Source: Elysia crispata
Taxonomy: Eukaryota > Mollusca > Gastropoda > Plakobranchidae
Length of the DNA stretch: 64,000 nt
Direction: 5' to 3'
Assembly: GCA_033675545.1 (NCBI GenBank)
Contig: JAWDGP010006596.1
Span: forward strand, 316,001 to 380,000
Numbering within the stretch: position 1 is the first letter of the stretch; each line of letters begins with the position of its first letter. The notes under the pieces were generated by a model that was given only the letters and a program-made list of their open reading frames with translations, was not told the origin of the DNA and ran no database searches. This document shows, piece after piece, positions 50,683-63,846 of this stretch. The position numbers and the translations under genes were made by a program.

Positions 50683-53600
50683 GCTGAAGAGAAAGGTCGA
50701 CCAACTTCCTTACTATGCATAGTTTCGAAGAGTAATTCAAGGTGAATGCATACAATTAAAACACTACATCAGCATCAGATTAGAGCTGAAAAAGTTTCGG
50801 TGAAACTTCTTTCAAACCACCTTTGTTCTATGATTTTGGCCAAAATGGTCATGAGATTAGAAACTTTTCGCAATTCTGGGTAGATAGGCCGCGCCACCAC
50901 AAGGCAGCTTAGGCGAGTGCGTGTGTAACGACGAGCAAGTTGGCCGAAATTAAGTGAAAAAAAAAATTGTTGCATCAAAAATTTAACATCATAAGGTTGT
51001 TGCGTTGTCTTTGCAGTTAAGATTTGGCCTCTTCAAGACTATTTCCCCCCAAAATGCATATTGGCATCCTTTTTTTTTTACTACAGATATGACCATTCGA
51101 GATCTACCTGGGGCTTTCGAAACTGCCAGGGGTTCAAAATCCGCTCCAGCAATAACGGAGCTTAGGGTCTCATCTTGGTAGCACTGACCTGCTCGGTGGA
51201 TCGTTCTATGATATAAGTGCGATCACATGAAGGCCAAAGAAGACATTTTTAAAATTAAGGGGGGGGGAGAGAAATAACCATTACCGCCTTTCTAAAAGAA
51301 TGATATAATAAGAAAATTACATTTTGTAAGCAATTTCTTTCAAATTGTTAATTTCAGTAAAAGAATAGGATCTTAAAATGTTCCTGGTACAAAAATTTTA
51401 TTTAAATTAAGCCTAGCCTGGGCGTTGTGCAGAAACAATGGTGATAATCAAACTTGGCGTTTATTAGACATTGCACTGCTGGTTTTCATAAGTTTGCTCT
51501 GTTCGATGCACAGCTACACGATATCTGTTTTCATTAATCATTACATAAAAAGTTTCGTGATTCTTTTTTTTTAATCAAGAAGTCGCACTCAGGAGTGAAG
51601 GTGCGACTGAAATGGTCATTAATTTGATCGTTCCTTTTTGTGGATATTGCGAAAATAATTTGGCCCTAATGGATGACAGTGGCAGATAGCAACGTGTGTT
51701 TGGCCGGAAGATTAATTAAGCGGAGGGGGAGAGGGTGAAAGTTTTAATTCAATCAAAAATACATTTAAATAGGTAGATATTTTTAGGAGCGATGATAGTG
51801 AAAAACACTGCAAACTGAAGTGTGATACAAACTTCATCATCTCCTTTTTTGTGGAATATGAAAGGTTTCGAATTACAAAACTAAAACAAATTAACCAAAA
51901 AAATGTAGAAGCCACCAAGAAAACAAGATTTGGCCTAAGCGTACAAATTGTATAAAATAATTTTATATAACTCATCCATGAATGCCTAGTAACTTAAGAT
52001 AGCGCTGCAAAGTACTCAACACCAATACAAACAACTCATTTGGATTTCAAAAGAATGACATTACTAGGGTCACCTGGTGGCAACAAAAATAATTGCAATC
52101 GAGTGACTTTCATTTCCCTCCTCTCTCTGTCTCTGTCTGTCTGACTGTCTGTCTTTATCTGTCTGTCTGTCTCCCTCCCTCCCGCGATCTCTCTTTTTTC
52201 TCATATCTCTCTATAAAGAGAAGGCAGTCAAATAATTTGACTTGGATGTGGTTCAAGCTATGATAATAATTTGATTGAGTAAACTTATAAATTTAGGTTG
52301 ACAATGTTCAAAACGTCATTCGATGGGTGTGACGTCACTCTATTTTCTACAACACATGCTGTTCAACTCAATGCCCGGAAATATTGGCGGTGAAATAAGC
52401 AATCTTTGAAATTCCGACGGTATTGCATCCATGGTAGAATGAGATGAAATAATAAATGTTTTGGAAACAGAGAAAATAAAATTAATGTATTTTGAAAAAA
52501 TTATCCAAGCCCACCTTTCAACCTGTTGTCAAGTTAGGGATACCAGAACAAGCAAATTCTTAAAGTCGTTACATATATTATTAAAAAAAAATTCTCCCTT
52601 GGAGAAATTTGCCGGTTTCTCGTGTGCCACCGTACAAGACAAAGGGTTACAAGGCCTTCCAGTCTGTATCTGCTAGTCCGCAATAAGTTCCTAAAATCAC
52701 TAAATATTGAACCATTTTGGTATTGTTCAAAACCCGATAGTATGCAAGCGTTTTGTTTTCTAAAAGTTTGTGTTAGATTTGTAGAAATTTATGCCATGAA
52801 AATTCATATATTGAAGGTCTTCCATTGCTGGAAGTTCTGATATTTCAAATTATTTAGTATTTTAATAAGATTACACTACTCTCTTGCTATCGCTGATATT
52901 CTTTCAAATTCAAGAATTACTTTTTCAATAAGCCGCCTACAGATTTCTGGTCCATAAGTTGAGTACATATTTCACACACAGTTAATTATGTCGTGGATTG
53001 TGTTTTGTTTATCGTATTAAAAATAGGTTTAGTCCTTCAAATTGAAAAGTAGAAATTGCGCCAAACAACTAAAGATACATTTCTATGAGTTTTTTTGTTA
53101 CGTTTACTATGCAACCGAGATCAGATTAAACAAAATTTATATCTCTTCATCTGGAGTTTTCATTTGCTATTTGATTTAGTTTTCAATTAATATTTTCCGC
53201 CTTAAAATATGAAGAATTCCTTTCTGTTGAGGATAGCCTTTTCTTATACAGCCTTTCATTTGCGTTGAAATTTAATTTTTCTCTTCAAGACGACTCAACT
53301 TTTTAACAAAGCAAAAGTAACAAGCACAGAAAATTGCCAACACATTTTTATTCAACAAGCACATACAAATTTTCTCCACCCTGAATCCAAAACCATAGTC
53401 TTAGCATGGAATCAAAGGCGCTACCAATACTTAATATGTACTTAATGTTTGTGTCAACAACTTCATGTACAATTTGAAACATTCAATATGGCTACCGCAG
53501 ATTCTTCAAATGTCAGGGGGATAAGAAGAGAGTAAAGGGCTAAGAGTATGTTTAGAGCTCGGAACGCCGACATCTAATAAAAGATGTAAATACGTTACAA

Positions 53601-53971
53601 GATAATTCGTGCAAAGTACATTAATTAAAAGAGAGTAGCCAATCTTGCAAAAGCGGACAACTCTCGAAGTATAGGAAACACATTTAAATTAAGCAACCCT
53701 TGAAAACAATTCAAATTTTTTTCTGGATCATAAAATATCTTAGTGTTTCAACAAATTAAGGTGCCACGAGAAACTCCCCATAAGTTCTTTTAAGTGTTTC
53801 TGATCTTTCACGTTGCAATATTATGTTTAAATTAAGCTAATGGAGCATTTTTACAGTTGGAATATTCACTTGGCTTGAATGCCCGCACAAGAAGGAGGGC
53901 TAGGGGGGGAAGACAAAGAGTTTCGAAGTTCATACAGCGATTAAAATTAAGACTATGAGCGTTCTTTATTT

Positions 53972-55863
53972 CTATACCTCTTCTGGTGGTGGCAAGAGAG
54001 TCTTGGAGACACGGTCCAGGACGCCAGCCGCAGCGGACATGGAGCACTGCGTGGAGCAGACGGTTCCGCAAGCGGTGAACTCCACCTGGCACTGAATGAA
54101 GTGGAAGAAGCCAATGCTCGGCACGTCACGGCATGTTGCTAGCTGACTGCCGCACGCCCCTTGGCATGTGTCCACGCAGTTGCACGTCACAGAGCACACG
54201 GAGCGACAAAAATCCAGATTGGGTTGCACGAAAGCTCTGAAGAGGGGCAAGAAGATCCTGTGGGTTTCGGCCGCGATGTCACAGGTACCGAAGCAAATGT
54301 CAGTGCATGGAGTGGCCCAGGCAACGGAGAGCAATGCAGCGGCGACTAGGAGGGACAGGCCTGGGATTTTGAGAAATAGATTGAGTTGTGACATACACAA
54401 AATAATGATTCTAGATATCCTATGATCATTTTTAAGGGTTTATTAAGGGGAAAGCATAGGACTCTGACTTATATTCAGGAGAAAGTTGACGAGAGAGAGA
54501 GAGAGAGAGAGAACGGCTCGAAGAACGGCATGGCGACCATGGAGCCGTCGGATGCCACTGTGCAGGAGCCGAAGCAGACATCGGTGCAAGGCGTGCCCGA
54601 GGAGATGGCCACCAGTGCCGCGGCGACTAGAAGCGACAAATCTAGGGCGCGGAGAGGAAAAAGGGTATTATGAGCTTGTAGCGGTAGGAAAAAAAAAATA
54701 GGCAGTCTTGCGTGAATTAATATTTAAATAGTTAATCTATTGACTTAAAAAGAGATTTTTGGAATTATGCTAAATTGCATAGAACTGCACAGATATTGTA
54801 TTAAAAAAGGTTTTAAAGAAGGATAATGGTATTGGAAAAAGGGGGTAAGAGAGAGCGAGAAAAAGAAAAAAAGAAAAACAAAAAAAGCAGAAAGAGGGAG
54901 CAAAAAGAGAGAAAGAGGGAGCAAAAAGAGGAAAGAGAGACAGTCAGACAGACATACACACACAGGTAGACAGATAGACGAACACACAAAACGAGATACA
55001 GGGTACAGAGTATTCAGCAATACTGGAAGATCCCAGACTGACACAAATAATGCATACAGCAGTCGTTTAAAAAACAAAAACTTTTGCTTCCTTCCTAAAC
55101 AAGACTTATGCTCATATTGTAATATGAAGTAATATCTTTACAAATATTCCAAATATGTTTCACTAATAAAAATGAAAATTACGCGTTTTTTTTTTAATTC
55201 CTTTCAAAACAAGGATCTTTTGAAACTTGTATTACGATTTTGCTAGCCTAAAAACCTTTGTTTCAAAGAGAGACATCAAAACTAAGAGGGGAAAAGATTT
55301 CATGGAAATATTTTAATAAACAACATTGAAAAAAAAAATTTATGAGCTACTGTAACTTAAAGGGAAGAAAAATCTTTAAAGATCAAGAAAACAATGAAGG
55401 TGCCCTCTCATCACTTGCTCGTTTGGAGCTTAACTGCCACAGAAAATAGAAGACTGCAGAAATTTATGCGTAAACATAAAAAGTTGTCTCTATAAAATCA
55501 GAGAGAAAATGAGGAGCGGAAATGCAGAAAAAAATAGGAGGTCAGTAAGAGACAGACTTAAAGTATACAAACTGCTGAGCACAGCCATATTCTATTTATA
55601 TCCACTTCGGTTCTCTCTTGTGATTATTCCGTATTGAGGTTCTTTCCTTTTTTTTCCTCTGAATATGAATATCTGAACCAGTGCTGAAAGGGTTTGAACG
55701 AAAGATGCAAAAAAATCCTTGTATCCAAAATCTTAAGAACTATTCTTCTAAGAGTTCAAAGTACTTAAGTCCAGGAATCACACAACACACTTGGTCAAAG
55801 TGCCCCGGGCAGATGGATAATTGTAAATATTAAAATAAACCCAATGATCTTACTTGTAACCAT
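53972..55863 (-). CDS. Gene C: secreted 14-cysteine protein (2 exons)
   Basis: Paralogue of A, B and D; function unknown; predicted 132 residues. Exon 1 is 55863-55854 (ATG GTT ACA A, donor GTAAGA) and exon 2 is 54360-53972. The phase-1 join gives a signal peptide starting MVTSLSLLVAAALL, with likely cleavage near residue 20. Exon 2 is continuous through the point where A and B carry their GC-AG intron. Cysteines are at 22, 26, 30, 55, 59, 63, 65, 69, 73, 80, 94, 101, 105 and 109. The product is most like gene D: well over half the residues match by eye, including CTDxCFGTC, FVQPN, GFFHF and CSTQC. The tail ends in a Pro/Glu-rich PPPEEV. Reading could also start upstream of the acceptor at 54400, but this would read intron, and the acceptor is shared by all four genes. 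An AATAAA follows the stop within a few bases. Intron 1 holds relic E. Confidence 0.84.
54513..54641 (-). pseudogene. Relic E: broken exon 2 copy of the 14-cysteine family
   Basis: Inside intron 1 of gene C and on the same strand is a copy of the start of exon 2. It has a usable-looking acceptor (CCCTAG before 54641), then a signal-peptide core (LSLLVAAALVA), then TPCTDVCFGSC with the first three family cysteines. Similarity stops after a PFF-like block, where a (CT/GA)n microsatellite (54491-54512) begins. The rest of the gene is absent. It is either a dead duplicate or, less likely, an alternative exon giving a truncated product. Confidence 0.75.
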
Positions 55864-55938
55864 TGTGACCTGCTGTCTCCTGAGGTAGCGAGACAGGAGA
55901 ATTAACAGATATATCCTGACTTTGATTCAAGTCCTTCC

Positions 55939-55945
55939 ATTTATA
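55939..55945 (-). promoter_or_regulatory. TATA box of gene C
   Basis: TATAAAT on the - strand lies 82 bases before the ATG at 55863. The motif and spacing match the other family members and support the tiny first exon. Confidence 0.55.
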
Positions 55946-57776
55946 CGCTATCATTTTTCACTGTATCTTCTATTAACATAAAAATGGAATTTATAGCCAT
56001 ATCGCCAATTTCATCTCATAGTTGTTGATGTTGCGTTTTTAATACGGAATCTGAAAGTTTGGTCAACTGTACAATTGTTGCTGGATCATATTTTGATCCT
56101 ATTTTTCTGCAACCAGGTTACAAAAATAATAGGGTCACGGGGCTGCCTTCTGCAGCCTTTGCAGATTTAGTAGATAGAATGGAGTGACACATGGCTTCTT
56201 TTTTCTTTTTTTTTTACCTATTTTAGTCTATTCGAGTACAATGACTTAAGATATTTTAGATATTATTATATTGTTGATGATTGGGAGACCTGGATTAGTC
56301 AGCAGAGATTTCAACTCATCGCAAAGAAGCGATGATTGGTCTACCACGACCATAGAGATTTTATGCTTTGTCTCTGAGGTAAAAAATAAGCAGCTAATTA
56401 ATTAATACAATTGTCCTTTGCCAAAATAGTTAAGTTATCACCCTGAAAATTTTTAGTCGGTAAAGATGCTGCAGATTCTGAAGCAGCAACAACTTAAATT
56501 TCTTTGTCTATTTTTAAGATAACAAATTAGTTGAAATGCTCTATACTGGATAATGCTCTTGCTTTTTAAGTACAAGCATGAATAGCAGTGGTGAAGACAG
56601 TCATCTGTATTGAAGAAAAGCAAACTTTACAAACAATAGCTTTATTAATCTTCTCCATAGCCGCGTATTTAACAGCTAAAAAGTATAAAGATACTTGCGA
56701 CGTTTCATTCTTCTCATAGAATGATGTCGTCCAAAAGACAATCTAGCAATCTTTCTGTTAGGAAAAATAGTAGAAATCTGAAGCCAAAATGGAAATTAGA
56801 TCTGAAAGCTTTTTTTAGCCAACCCGAGGCCAATAATTGGTTCTGATGTGATACACCGCAGATAGATAACATTAAGCATGCTGATTGTTTTTTTTTTTAA
56901 AGTGGCATGTTTTTTATTTACGTAATCTTCATTCAGTTGCTCTTTTCAATGATGCCGATCACCGATCTTGTTCAGCTTCCTTTGTAGACATTATGAACTC
57001 GTTGGCGTATTTTAATAAGATATTCAGCAGTGGCCTTATACATGCACAAAGATTTAAGTGAAAACGAAAGTTATTAACTTAACTGAAGTTTAATTGTTTT
57101 TTTTTAATTTACGAGCTTCTGGGATACGATGCTGTGCGTTAACCTTACTTTAATTTTAAACAGACACTGCCAACATGTTCATGCGCAACAAAAGTTGCGA
57201 TTTTTAGATAGATTACTTTTAATGCAATCCCTTGGATATACATTATTTAAAAATTGAATTAGATTGTTAAATAATATTCACATTTTAAATGGAAAGTTAA
57301 TAATTATTGAGTTTTCGTGGTTTCTTTTTTCTTCTTCTTTTTTTTTTTTAATTCCAGAGCTTCTTGCATACCATGTTGTATTTGAACTTTGTTTGAATTT
57401 AAAAGAAATAGAAAAATATTAAATTTCACAATCGAATATCTTCCAAAGATTTTTTTTTTTAATTTCGCAATCGAGTATATTAAATTATAGCAATAGAAAA
57501 AATCGTTTAAAAGTCAAGATACACAGTCTCAAATGAAACTGAATTGTTTTTTTTCGGAGCGCCATAAATAGATCTCTATCTATATTATTTAAATAAATAA
57601 ATATATATAATAGATTTTCAAAAATGTGTCGCAATTGAACCTGAAGATAAATTTACATGTATCTAGATGAGATAAGATCAAGGTTTATACAAATTCTTGG
57701 TCTAGACTTTATTTTTGTTATGAATTCGATCCCAGATTCTAGCCTGATCTAGAGAATCCTCAATATTAATTGACCT

Positions 57777-57779
<3 letters not shown>

Positions 57780-57858
<79 letters not shown>

Positions 57859-57885
57859 GTCTCTCTGTCTCTCTCTGTCTCTCTC
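57780..57885 (+). repeat. (CT)n microsatellite
   Basis: Pure CT to about 57852, then CTGT variants, next to the 57888 palindrome. Confidence 0.97.
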
Positions 57886-57887
57886 TT

Positions 57888-57915
57888 ACCATTATATATA
57901 TATATATATAATGGT
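57888..57915. repeat. Perfect 28-base palindrome with TA core
   Basis: ACCATTATATATAT is followed by its exact reverse complement, just after a (CT)n tract. It resembles the 642-671 palindrome in design (TA core, short unique arms), but the arms are unrelated. Confidence 0.9.
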
Positions 57916-58601
57916 GCAGGGGGTTAGATATACAGCATTCATTTTAGAGTGCTGTTGGCACCATCAGCAGTAAACTAGCGATAAAATGGAAACGCGTGGT
58001 GTTACCATGTTTTTTCTGAGACGCTTTCTCTTTTAAGCCGCGATCATTTTTTTAAATCGTTTCACTTTTTAAAAACTCTATTTATGCGAAAAATAATGTT
58101 GTTTGTCTATACTTTCGTTTAAAGATGAGCAGTTTTGTTTCAAAATAAGCTTAATTATCCAATTAAATTATCACACCATACTGAGGAGGGTGATTTTAAG
58201 GTTATTTGGTATCTCAAGACAAGTTTGACAATGAAAAGTAACAATAGCGAACCTATCTACAATCCCGTAAGAAAAATAGAATAGATTTTTAAGAGATTTG
58301 TTATTGTCTTAATCTTTGATTTTTCCATTATTGGCCACATTTGAGAAGAATATATTAGATACTTCAAAATTCAGTAAACTTCATTCCTGTTCATTGAGTG
58401 GTTTTGAAAAAGATAGCGTGGAAAGAAATCTATTGTCCCACCTTGTGATAATTATGGATTCTTTAGAAATTCCTTGCTGTAAATCATTGTTTCTCGCTTT
58501 AAGTTAGGAATAACAGAGGATATTTCTGATATTGAGGACAACGTTTTTATTTACTTTTATTTATTTATTTACTTTCATTTTTTTTCTTTTCTTTTCTTTT
58601 C

Positions 58602-58642
58602 TTTCTTTTTTTTTTTTTTTTGGAGAGGGGGGGGGGGGGGGG
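58602..58642 (+). repeat. T-run followed by G-run
   Basis: A T run, then GGAGA, then about 17 consecutive G. The G-run could form a quadruplex. Confidence 0.9.
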
Positions 58643-59519
58643 GTGAAGGGAGGGTCTTTTTTAAACTTCGATAAGAATAAAAAAGTTTTGTTGAAACATT
58701 GCAACACTTTGGCAATATCGACGCTGAGAATACAAGACTAAATATTGTTTTCAGTCTTACCCTCAACAGAGACAGTCCCAATTGAATGACAAGTTTCACC
58801 GACCATAATGTACTAAATAACCATTGTACATGGCACGAAAAATTAAAGCGTACTCTGCAGTTTGATGATAATTTAAGTGAAGAAAGGGATTTTTCAGTAC
58901 CATCTTTTACTTTGGAGTTGAGAGAGCTATGACTGTTAAACCAGTTACTAATACGTTTTCTCTTTTCAGCAGTAGGTATTTGTGTCTCAGTTGCACGAAG
59001 ACCAATCAATAAGAAAATTCAGATCAGAAAACTTTAATTTCTAAAACTTTACTTGGTTTGCAGGAATGCTACTTGTTACCTTAGGCCGGGACACTTTATC
59101 CTGAGGTTTAAAAGGATCTTTTTTTTTTTTTTTGGGCGGATTCTAACAGAGTTTTTTAAGCTCTTTATCCTTTATCAGTTCTCTTGTTCGAAACTAAATG
59201 TTAGTTGACCTGCCACTAAATCGGCGGTATTTAATATTCAGTGCAGAAGTCATCTGATAAAAAAAGAAAAAGATAAAGCAGTAACAAGTCAAAACTGATT
59301 CTTTTGTTTTTGCGATGTCAATTTAAAATTGTACCTTTTATAATATTATTTTGATATTCTCAGCCTTACTTAATTTGATCAATGTGAAATACGTTTAATT
59401 TTGCTACTGTTTTTTTCAAATCATTATCTATCTATCATTTTAGATCATTCAATTCCCTACAGTACTAACAGGGTTTGAGGTAATTGTAAAATTATAGAGA
59501 ACTAGAGATAGGTGGGAAA

Positions 59520-59585
59520 GGAGGAGAGAGAGAGAGAGAGAGAGGGAGAGGGATCGAGAAAGTCAGTGGAAGAAGACAGAGAGTC

Positions 59586-59662
<77 letters not shown>

Positions 59663-59700
59663 TAGATAGACAGACAGATAGAATTACAGAGAGACAGATA
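59520..59700 (+). repeat. (GA)n compound microsatellite
   Basis: Interrupted GA, then a 65-base GA core, then GATA/GACA. Confidence 0.95.
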
Positions 59701-62686
59701 CACAGACAGAATCAGAAAAGGACAGAGGGATTATGTCTGTAGAAATCTAATACCATAGTCCTTACAGTAACATTAAATGTGTCTACTTTTCCGCTATTTT
59801 GTCAACAAACTTTCCGGAGTTTCATTAAAACAAAAACAAACAAAACAAAACAAACAAACAAGTATTTTTTATCACAACAATCATATACGTTAACTTTAGA
59901 CATAAAATTGATAAGAATATTTGCCTTTCAAAAATTATTCTCGCCATATAACTAATTATCTGTCTCATTCCTTTTTTTGATGCTTCGCAATACACTCGAC
60001 AAAAGTAAATAAATCAAATAATATTATAGTTCATTATGGAGAAGTGATATTGATGTTGCTTCTCTCTACCAACGCTATATTTCCGGCTTTAATAAAAAAA
60101 AATATCCAGAGCCAAACGTCTACAAAGAGCAAAAATGTTATAAGTCTTTAAAAAAATTAAATAGCTTAACAAGTTAAGCTATAAGGTCCTCTGGCTCGTT
60201 CTAAATGGATGTGATGGGATCTGGCTATATTTCAATGCATAACTTAGCTACTGACCGAATGTTTAAGTCGAAACTTTGTATTATCCGTTTGCTTAGGATT
60301 TGGCAGTGATAATATAACCTTTTTTTTTTTTTCATATGTGCAAAATTACCTCTAACACAACACAATTTCACGATTTTTTATACAAACTTTAGAGTTGTGT
60401 CCTATTAATCTTGAAGCGTATAAATACTTCGGTACAGCTTTCTTTTTTGGCGAAATAAGATAAGGGAACCAATAAGTAATCAACAATAGAGAAAAAACAC
60501 TGAGAATAAAAACTTTTATTTCATCAAAAGTAAATCTGTCTTGCTTTTCCACTTCAGTTCTTTTTGTTTTCCTTTTTTTTTAGTTTCTCTTACTCGCTCC
60601 ATTTCTCTTTCCATCCTTTCTCGCTCGATTTTGCTTAAGTTTTACTGTTTTAAATGGGTCATCTAAATGGAAAACAAGAAACAAAACAAAATCGTATTTC
60701 ATATAAACTAATTTATTGATAAACAAAAAAAGTCAATATGAATCACATTTTTTATAGCCTTTAATAATCATCATATTTTTGCATATATTTCGCAGTGAAA
60801 ATAATATAACACTCTACTTAGAAAAAAATACATAAAAAAGAGCGTAACACAGGCGTTAAAAAGAAACAGGCACAAAATTTTATAATTATGGGACAAAAAA
60901 ATAAAAAAGAAACAACAAAACTACAAATATGACGTTTAAACGTTTTGCCTTTAATACGGCTTCCTCAGAATGTACAGAACAGCTTAAGAATTTGATACTG
61001 GCAACGCATGCAACTCAGCACTTTTTTGAAAAAAACAACAACAAAAGACAAAGCTAGCTGAAAATTAATGTTACTTACTGCTCTTTCTAGTCTACATACA
61101 TCCATTTTACAGAAAAGCCAAGCATCTCATACAAGGATGGGCATGTAAACGATCCTCCGTAAACCCTCCGTTTGAAATCTAGAGATTTTATTTTTTTAGC
61201 ATTGAATCTTTAGGTTTTGCTTGCTTATCAAACTATTTCACTAAGCGCTTATCTATATAGTATTACTCTGCCTTTTAATTTTTTTTTAATGTCCATTTTT
61301 TTTCCAGTTTCTCCATCTTTCCGTTTATTGATTGACTTGCCATTCTGTCTATTCAACACTGTCGATATTCTTTTCGCTAAATATTGTTTTCCAAGCCTTT
61401 CCCTTTCACCAGGTCACTTTTTTTTTAACTTTCTGTACGTGACATATATCATATTAAGCCATTTTCGAAATCTTTTCCTTCTTTTTATTGAATTTTTTTT
61501 TCATTGCCCTTGCACCCCTTGCTCATACAGTATCACATATCACTTTAAAGAAATACCCTTGCTATTCTATCGAGTTGGTTTTTTGGTTTTGTTTTGTTTT
61601 TGTTTTTTTGTGTGTGTGTGTGTGTGTTTTTTTTTTGTTTGTTTTTTTACTCAGCTCTTACACACTCTTTCAGCAGGGACCATGGCTTTATCACATCTGT
61701 ATCAGTCATCCGAGATAGAATTTCAGAGTTTAGAATGATTAAAATTATATGAAACCTTCAACGCAAAAGTTAACGTTTGTTCTGCGGAAGAATTAGAAAT
61801 GGAAAAACAATTTTTTAAAAAAGATCTGGTTTTGTTGTGCAGAATATTATTTGTAGATGGAAATCTAGATCTAGGTCTCAAAATGCTCGTGTATAAAACT
61901 GAATCCTAAACAAAAAGTTGGCATTTGGAAAGAAATCAGAATAGGATTAAAAATCTGGAATGCATTAATGTCTTATTAAAGCAGTTGCTGGAGACCTAGA
62001 TCTAGATTTGCCTGCTTTTTACTTTTTCGAACAACTCCATATTTTTGTCGGAAACACTTGCAATAACAAACGTTAGCTTATAAAAATACACCAAACAGTC
62101 TGAATTCTCTAAATACATTTTAAATGGATGCTGATGGTATGAAAGGAAAGAATATACATTTTTGGTGCTGTTTCACAGTTCTAAATCCTCAACAAACGAT
62201 TCCTCAGGTACTAGAGGCTGACAAATCCGAATAGATACTTATTTTAAGGAATTGGATTTGATTTTACTTGATATCTGTTAGATTGTGTTCCTGATTTTTA
62301 TCCTCTAAAAATACAGGTGTTATCTCTACAACTAGAAAATGCAATTTCATGTTGCCTGTTTGCCGTGGGCAAAAAAAAAAAAAAAAAAAAGGCAGCGTTT
62401 TAATATACTCAAACTTTACCCAGCCGTACGGTTCCGTAATTATTTTATTTGGCATGTATGGAGATTTCAAAAACATTGTAGTACAAGAGAAATAATAGAT
62501 TTGTATTTCCATGCGTCATCTAAAGACTATTCCCTGCATTAACCTTCATTATATCCTTGGCTCATTTCCGTGTAATATCACGATAGCTAATTTTTGTCAT
62601 ATCAAAATAGTTATGCTTTAGAAACCTTTAGAAGTTACTCTTCCAAAGGTAAAAAAAATCTGACGGGCAAATATCTAAATCCATAT

Positions 62687-63449
62687 CTACGTCGTGGTCT
62701 GCTCTCCAGATGGTAGGATGGTCCTGTACAAACGGTCCAGGACATTGGCCGAGGTTTGCAGAGTACACTGCGTGGAACACACGCCTCCGCACAGCGTGAA
62801 CTCCAACTGACACTCCAAGAAGTGGAAGAAGCCCGAATCTGCTCCTCGACAAGTGGCCAGGAGGGTAGCGCACTGGCCGGTGCAAGTGTCCACGCAAGTG
62901 CAGGATGCTGCACACACGGCTCGGCAGGCATCCTGGTTAGGCTGCACGAAGGCGTCAAAGAAAGGCAGCAAGATCCTAGAGGTGTCCGCCGTCATGCCAC
63001 ACGTTCCGAAACAAAGATCAGTGCAGGGTGATGCCCATGCGACAGCCAGAACTGCTGCGGAGATCAGGAGGGACAAGTCTGGGACGGGGAAAGAAAATAA
63101 TTACAAATCAGTGGATCACCGGAGATCAAGGTAGTTTCCTGAAATGGAGAATGTGTGTTCGTCAGGACATATCAAAGAAATAGAACCGATGTGTTGGTTG
63201 ACATAAGTGTATACTATGAATGAGAAGAGGAGAATGAAAAAGAGATAGAGAGAGAGAGAGTAAGGGAGAGAGAGAGTGAGGGAGAGAGGTGTCCGTACAA
63301 GGCGATGCCCATTCGACAGCCAGCACCGATAAGAGGAAAGAGGATACTACAAACCAGTGGAACACTGGAGATCAAGGAAGTTTGCTAAACTGCAAAGATA
63401 TTTCGGCAGACATAGTAGAGGAAGAGAAAGAAACAGAGGGAGGTGGAGA

Positions 63450-63524
<75 letters not shown>

Positions 63525-63846
63525 TGAAAGAGAGAGAAATTAATAAAATATTGTATGTGGGAAAAAAAGTGTTTTGAAATTAATCAAGAAAAGGCAATAT
63601 ATCTCAAATTGCACAGTCATATAAAACGCTGTTCACGAGAAAACAATGTAACACATACATCGGCTATTGTAGTCTTAGACACTGTTTACTACACTCCGAT
63701 TCATCGCAGATTTAAAATATTACAAAGAGCAGTAATAATAATAAGTAAAATAATAGTGATTGTATTGTATATAAAACATTTTTTAAAGGTTTTTCCTTCG
63801 TACATTGATATTATTGTTCTATTTGAATAGCATCTTCACTGTTCAT
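62687..63846 (-). CDS. Gene D: secreted 14-cysteine protein (exon 1 tentative)
   Basis: Paralogue closest to gene C; function unknown. Exon 2 (63078-62687) is firm: CCCAG acceptor, signal-peptide core LSLLISAAVLAVAWAS, then PCTDLCFGTC and all 14 family cysteines, ending GEQTTT. Exon 1 is only a candidate: ATG AAC A at 63846-63840, followed by a GTGAAG donor. This gives MNN plus exon 2, 132 residues, the same length as gene C. A weak TTTTAAA lies about 88 bases upstream (63935-63928), near the spacing seen in A to C. If this is wrong, exon 1 may lie beyond the window. With the tentative start the cysteines fall at 21, 25, 29, 54, 58, 62, 64, 68, 72, 79, 92, 99, 103 and 107. No intron interrupts Cys4-Cys5. 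A - strand AATAAA lies at 62449-62444. Confidence 0.78.
63233..63538 (+). repeat. Two GA-rich blocks around relic F
   Basis: GA-rich simple sequence at 63240-63288 borders relic F. A purer GA tract at about 63449-63511 lies further upstream in intron 1 of gene D. Confidence 0.93.
63288..63346 (-). pseudogene. Relic F: broken exon 2 start of the 14-cysteine family
   Basis: In intron 1 of gene D, on the same strand, is a short copy of the exon 2 start: signal-peptide core (LLSVLAVEWAS) and PCTD, after which a CT/GA microsatellite replaces the rest. The flank at 63347-63400 also matches the intron just before gene D's acceptor (63100-63150), with shared blocks such as GGAGATCAAGG. The duplicated piece therefore included the intron end. 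It is broken and probably not functional. Confidence 0.72.

Larger units (their letters stand above)
45200..53900. other. Non-coding region between genes B and C
   Basis: AT-rich with the repeats listed at 46.3, 48.5 and 50.4 kb. Short frames such as 52461-52676 show no recognisable features. This is the gap in which the two oppositely oriented gene pairs face each other. Confidence 0.5.
56000..62600. other. Non-coding region between genes C and D
   Basis: AT-rich DNA with microsatellites. Two weakly similar stretches near 57070-57165 and 57293-57405 share T-run, TTAATT and GAGCTTCT blocks and may be an old duplication. No supported gene. Confidence 0.5.

Noticed and set aside
51120-51200. 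GGGGTTCAAAATCC resembling a tRNA B box
   Set aside because: One base too many in the box and no matching A box or cloverleaf.
54361-54400. Upstream in-frame start for gene C
   Set aside because: It lies before the shared splice acceptor and would add residues not found in the paralogues.
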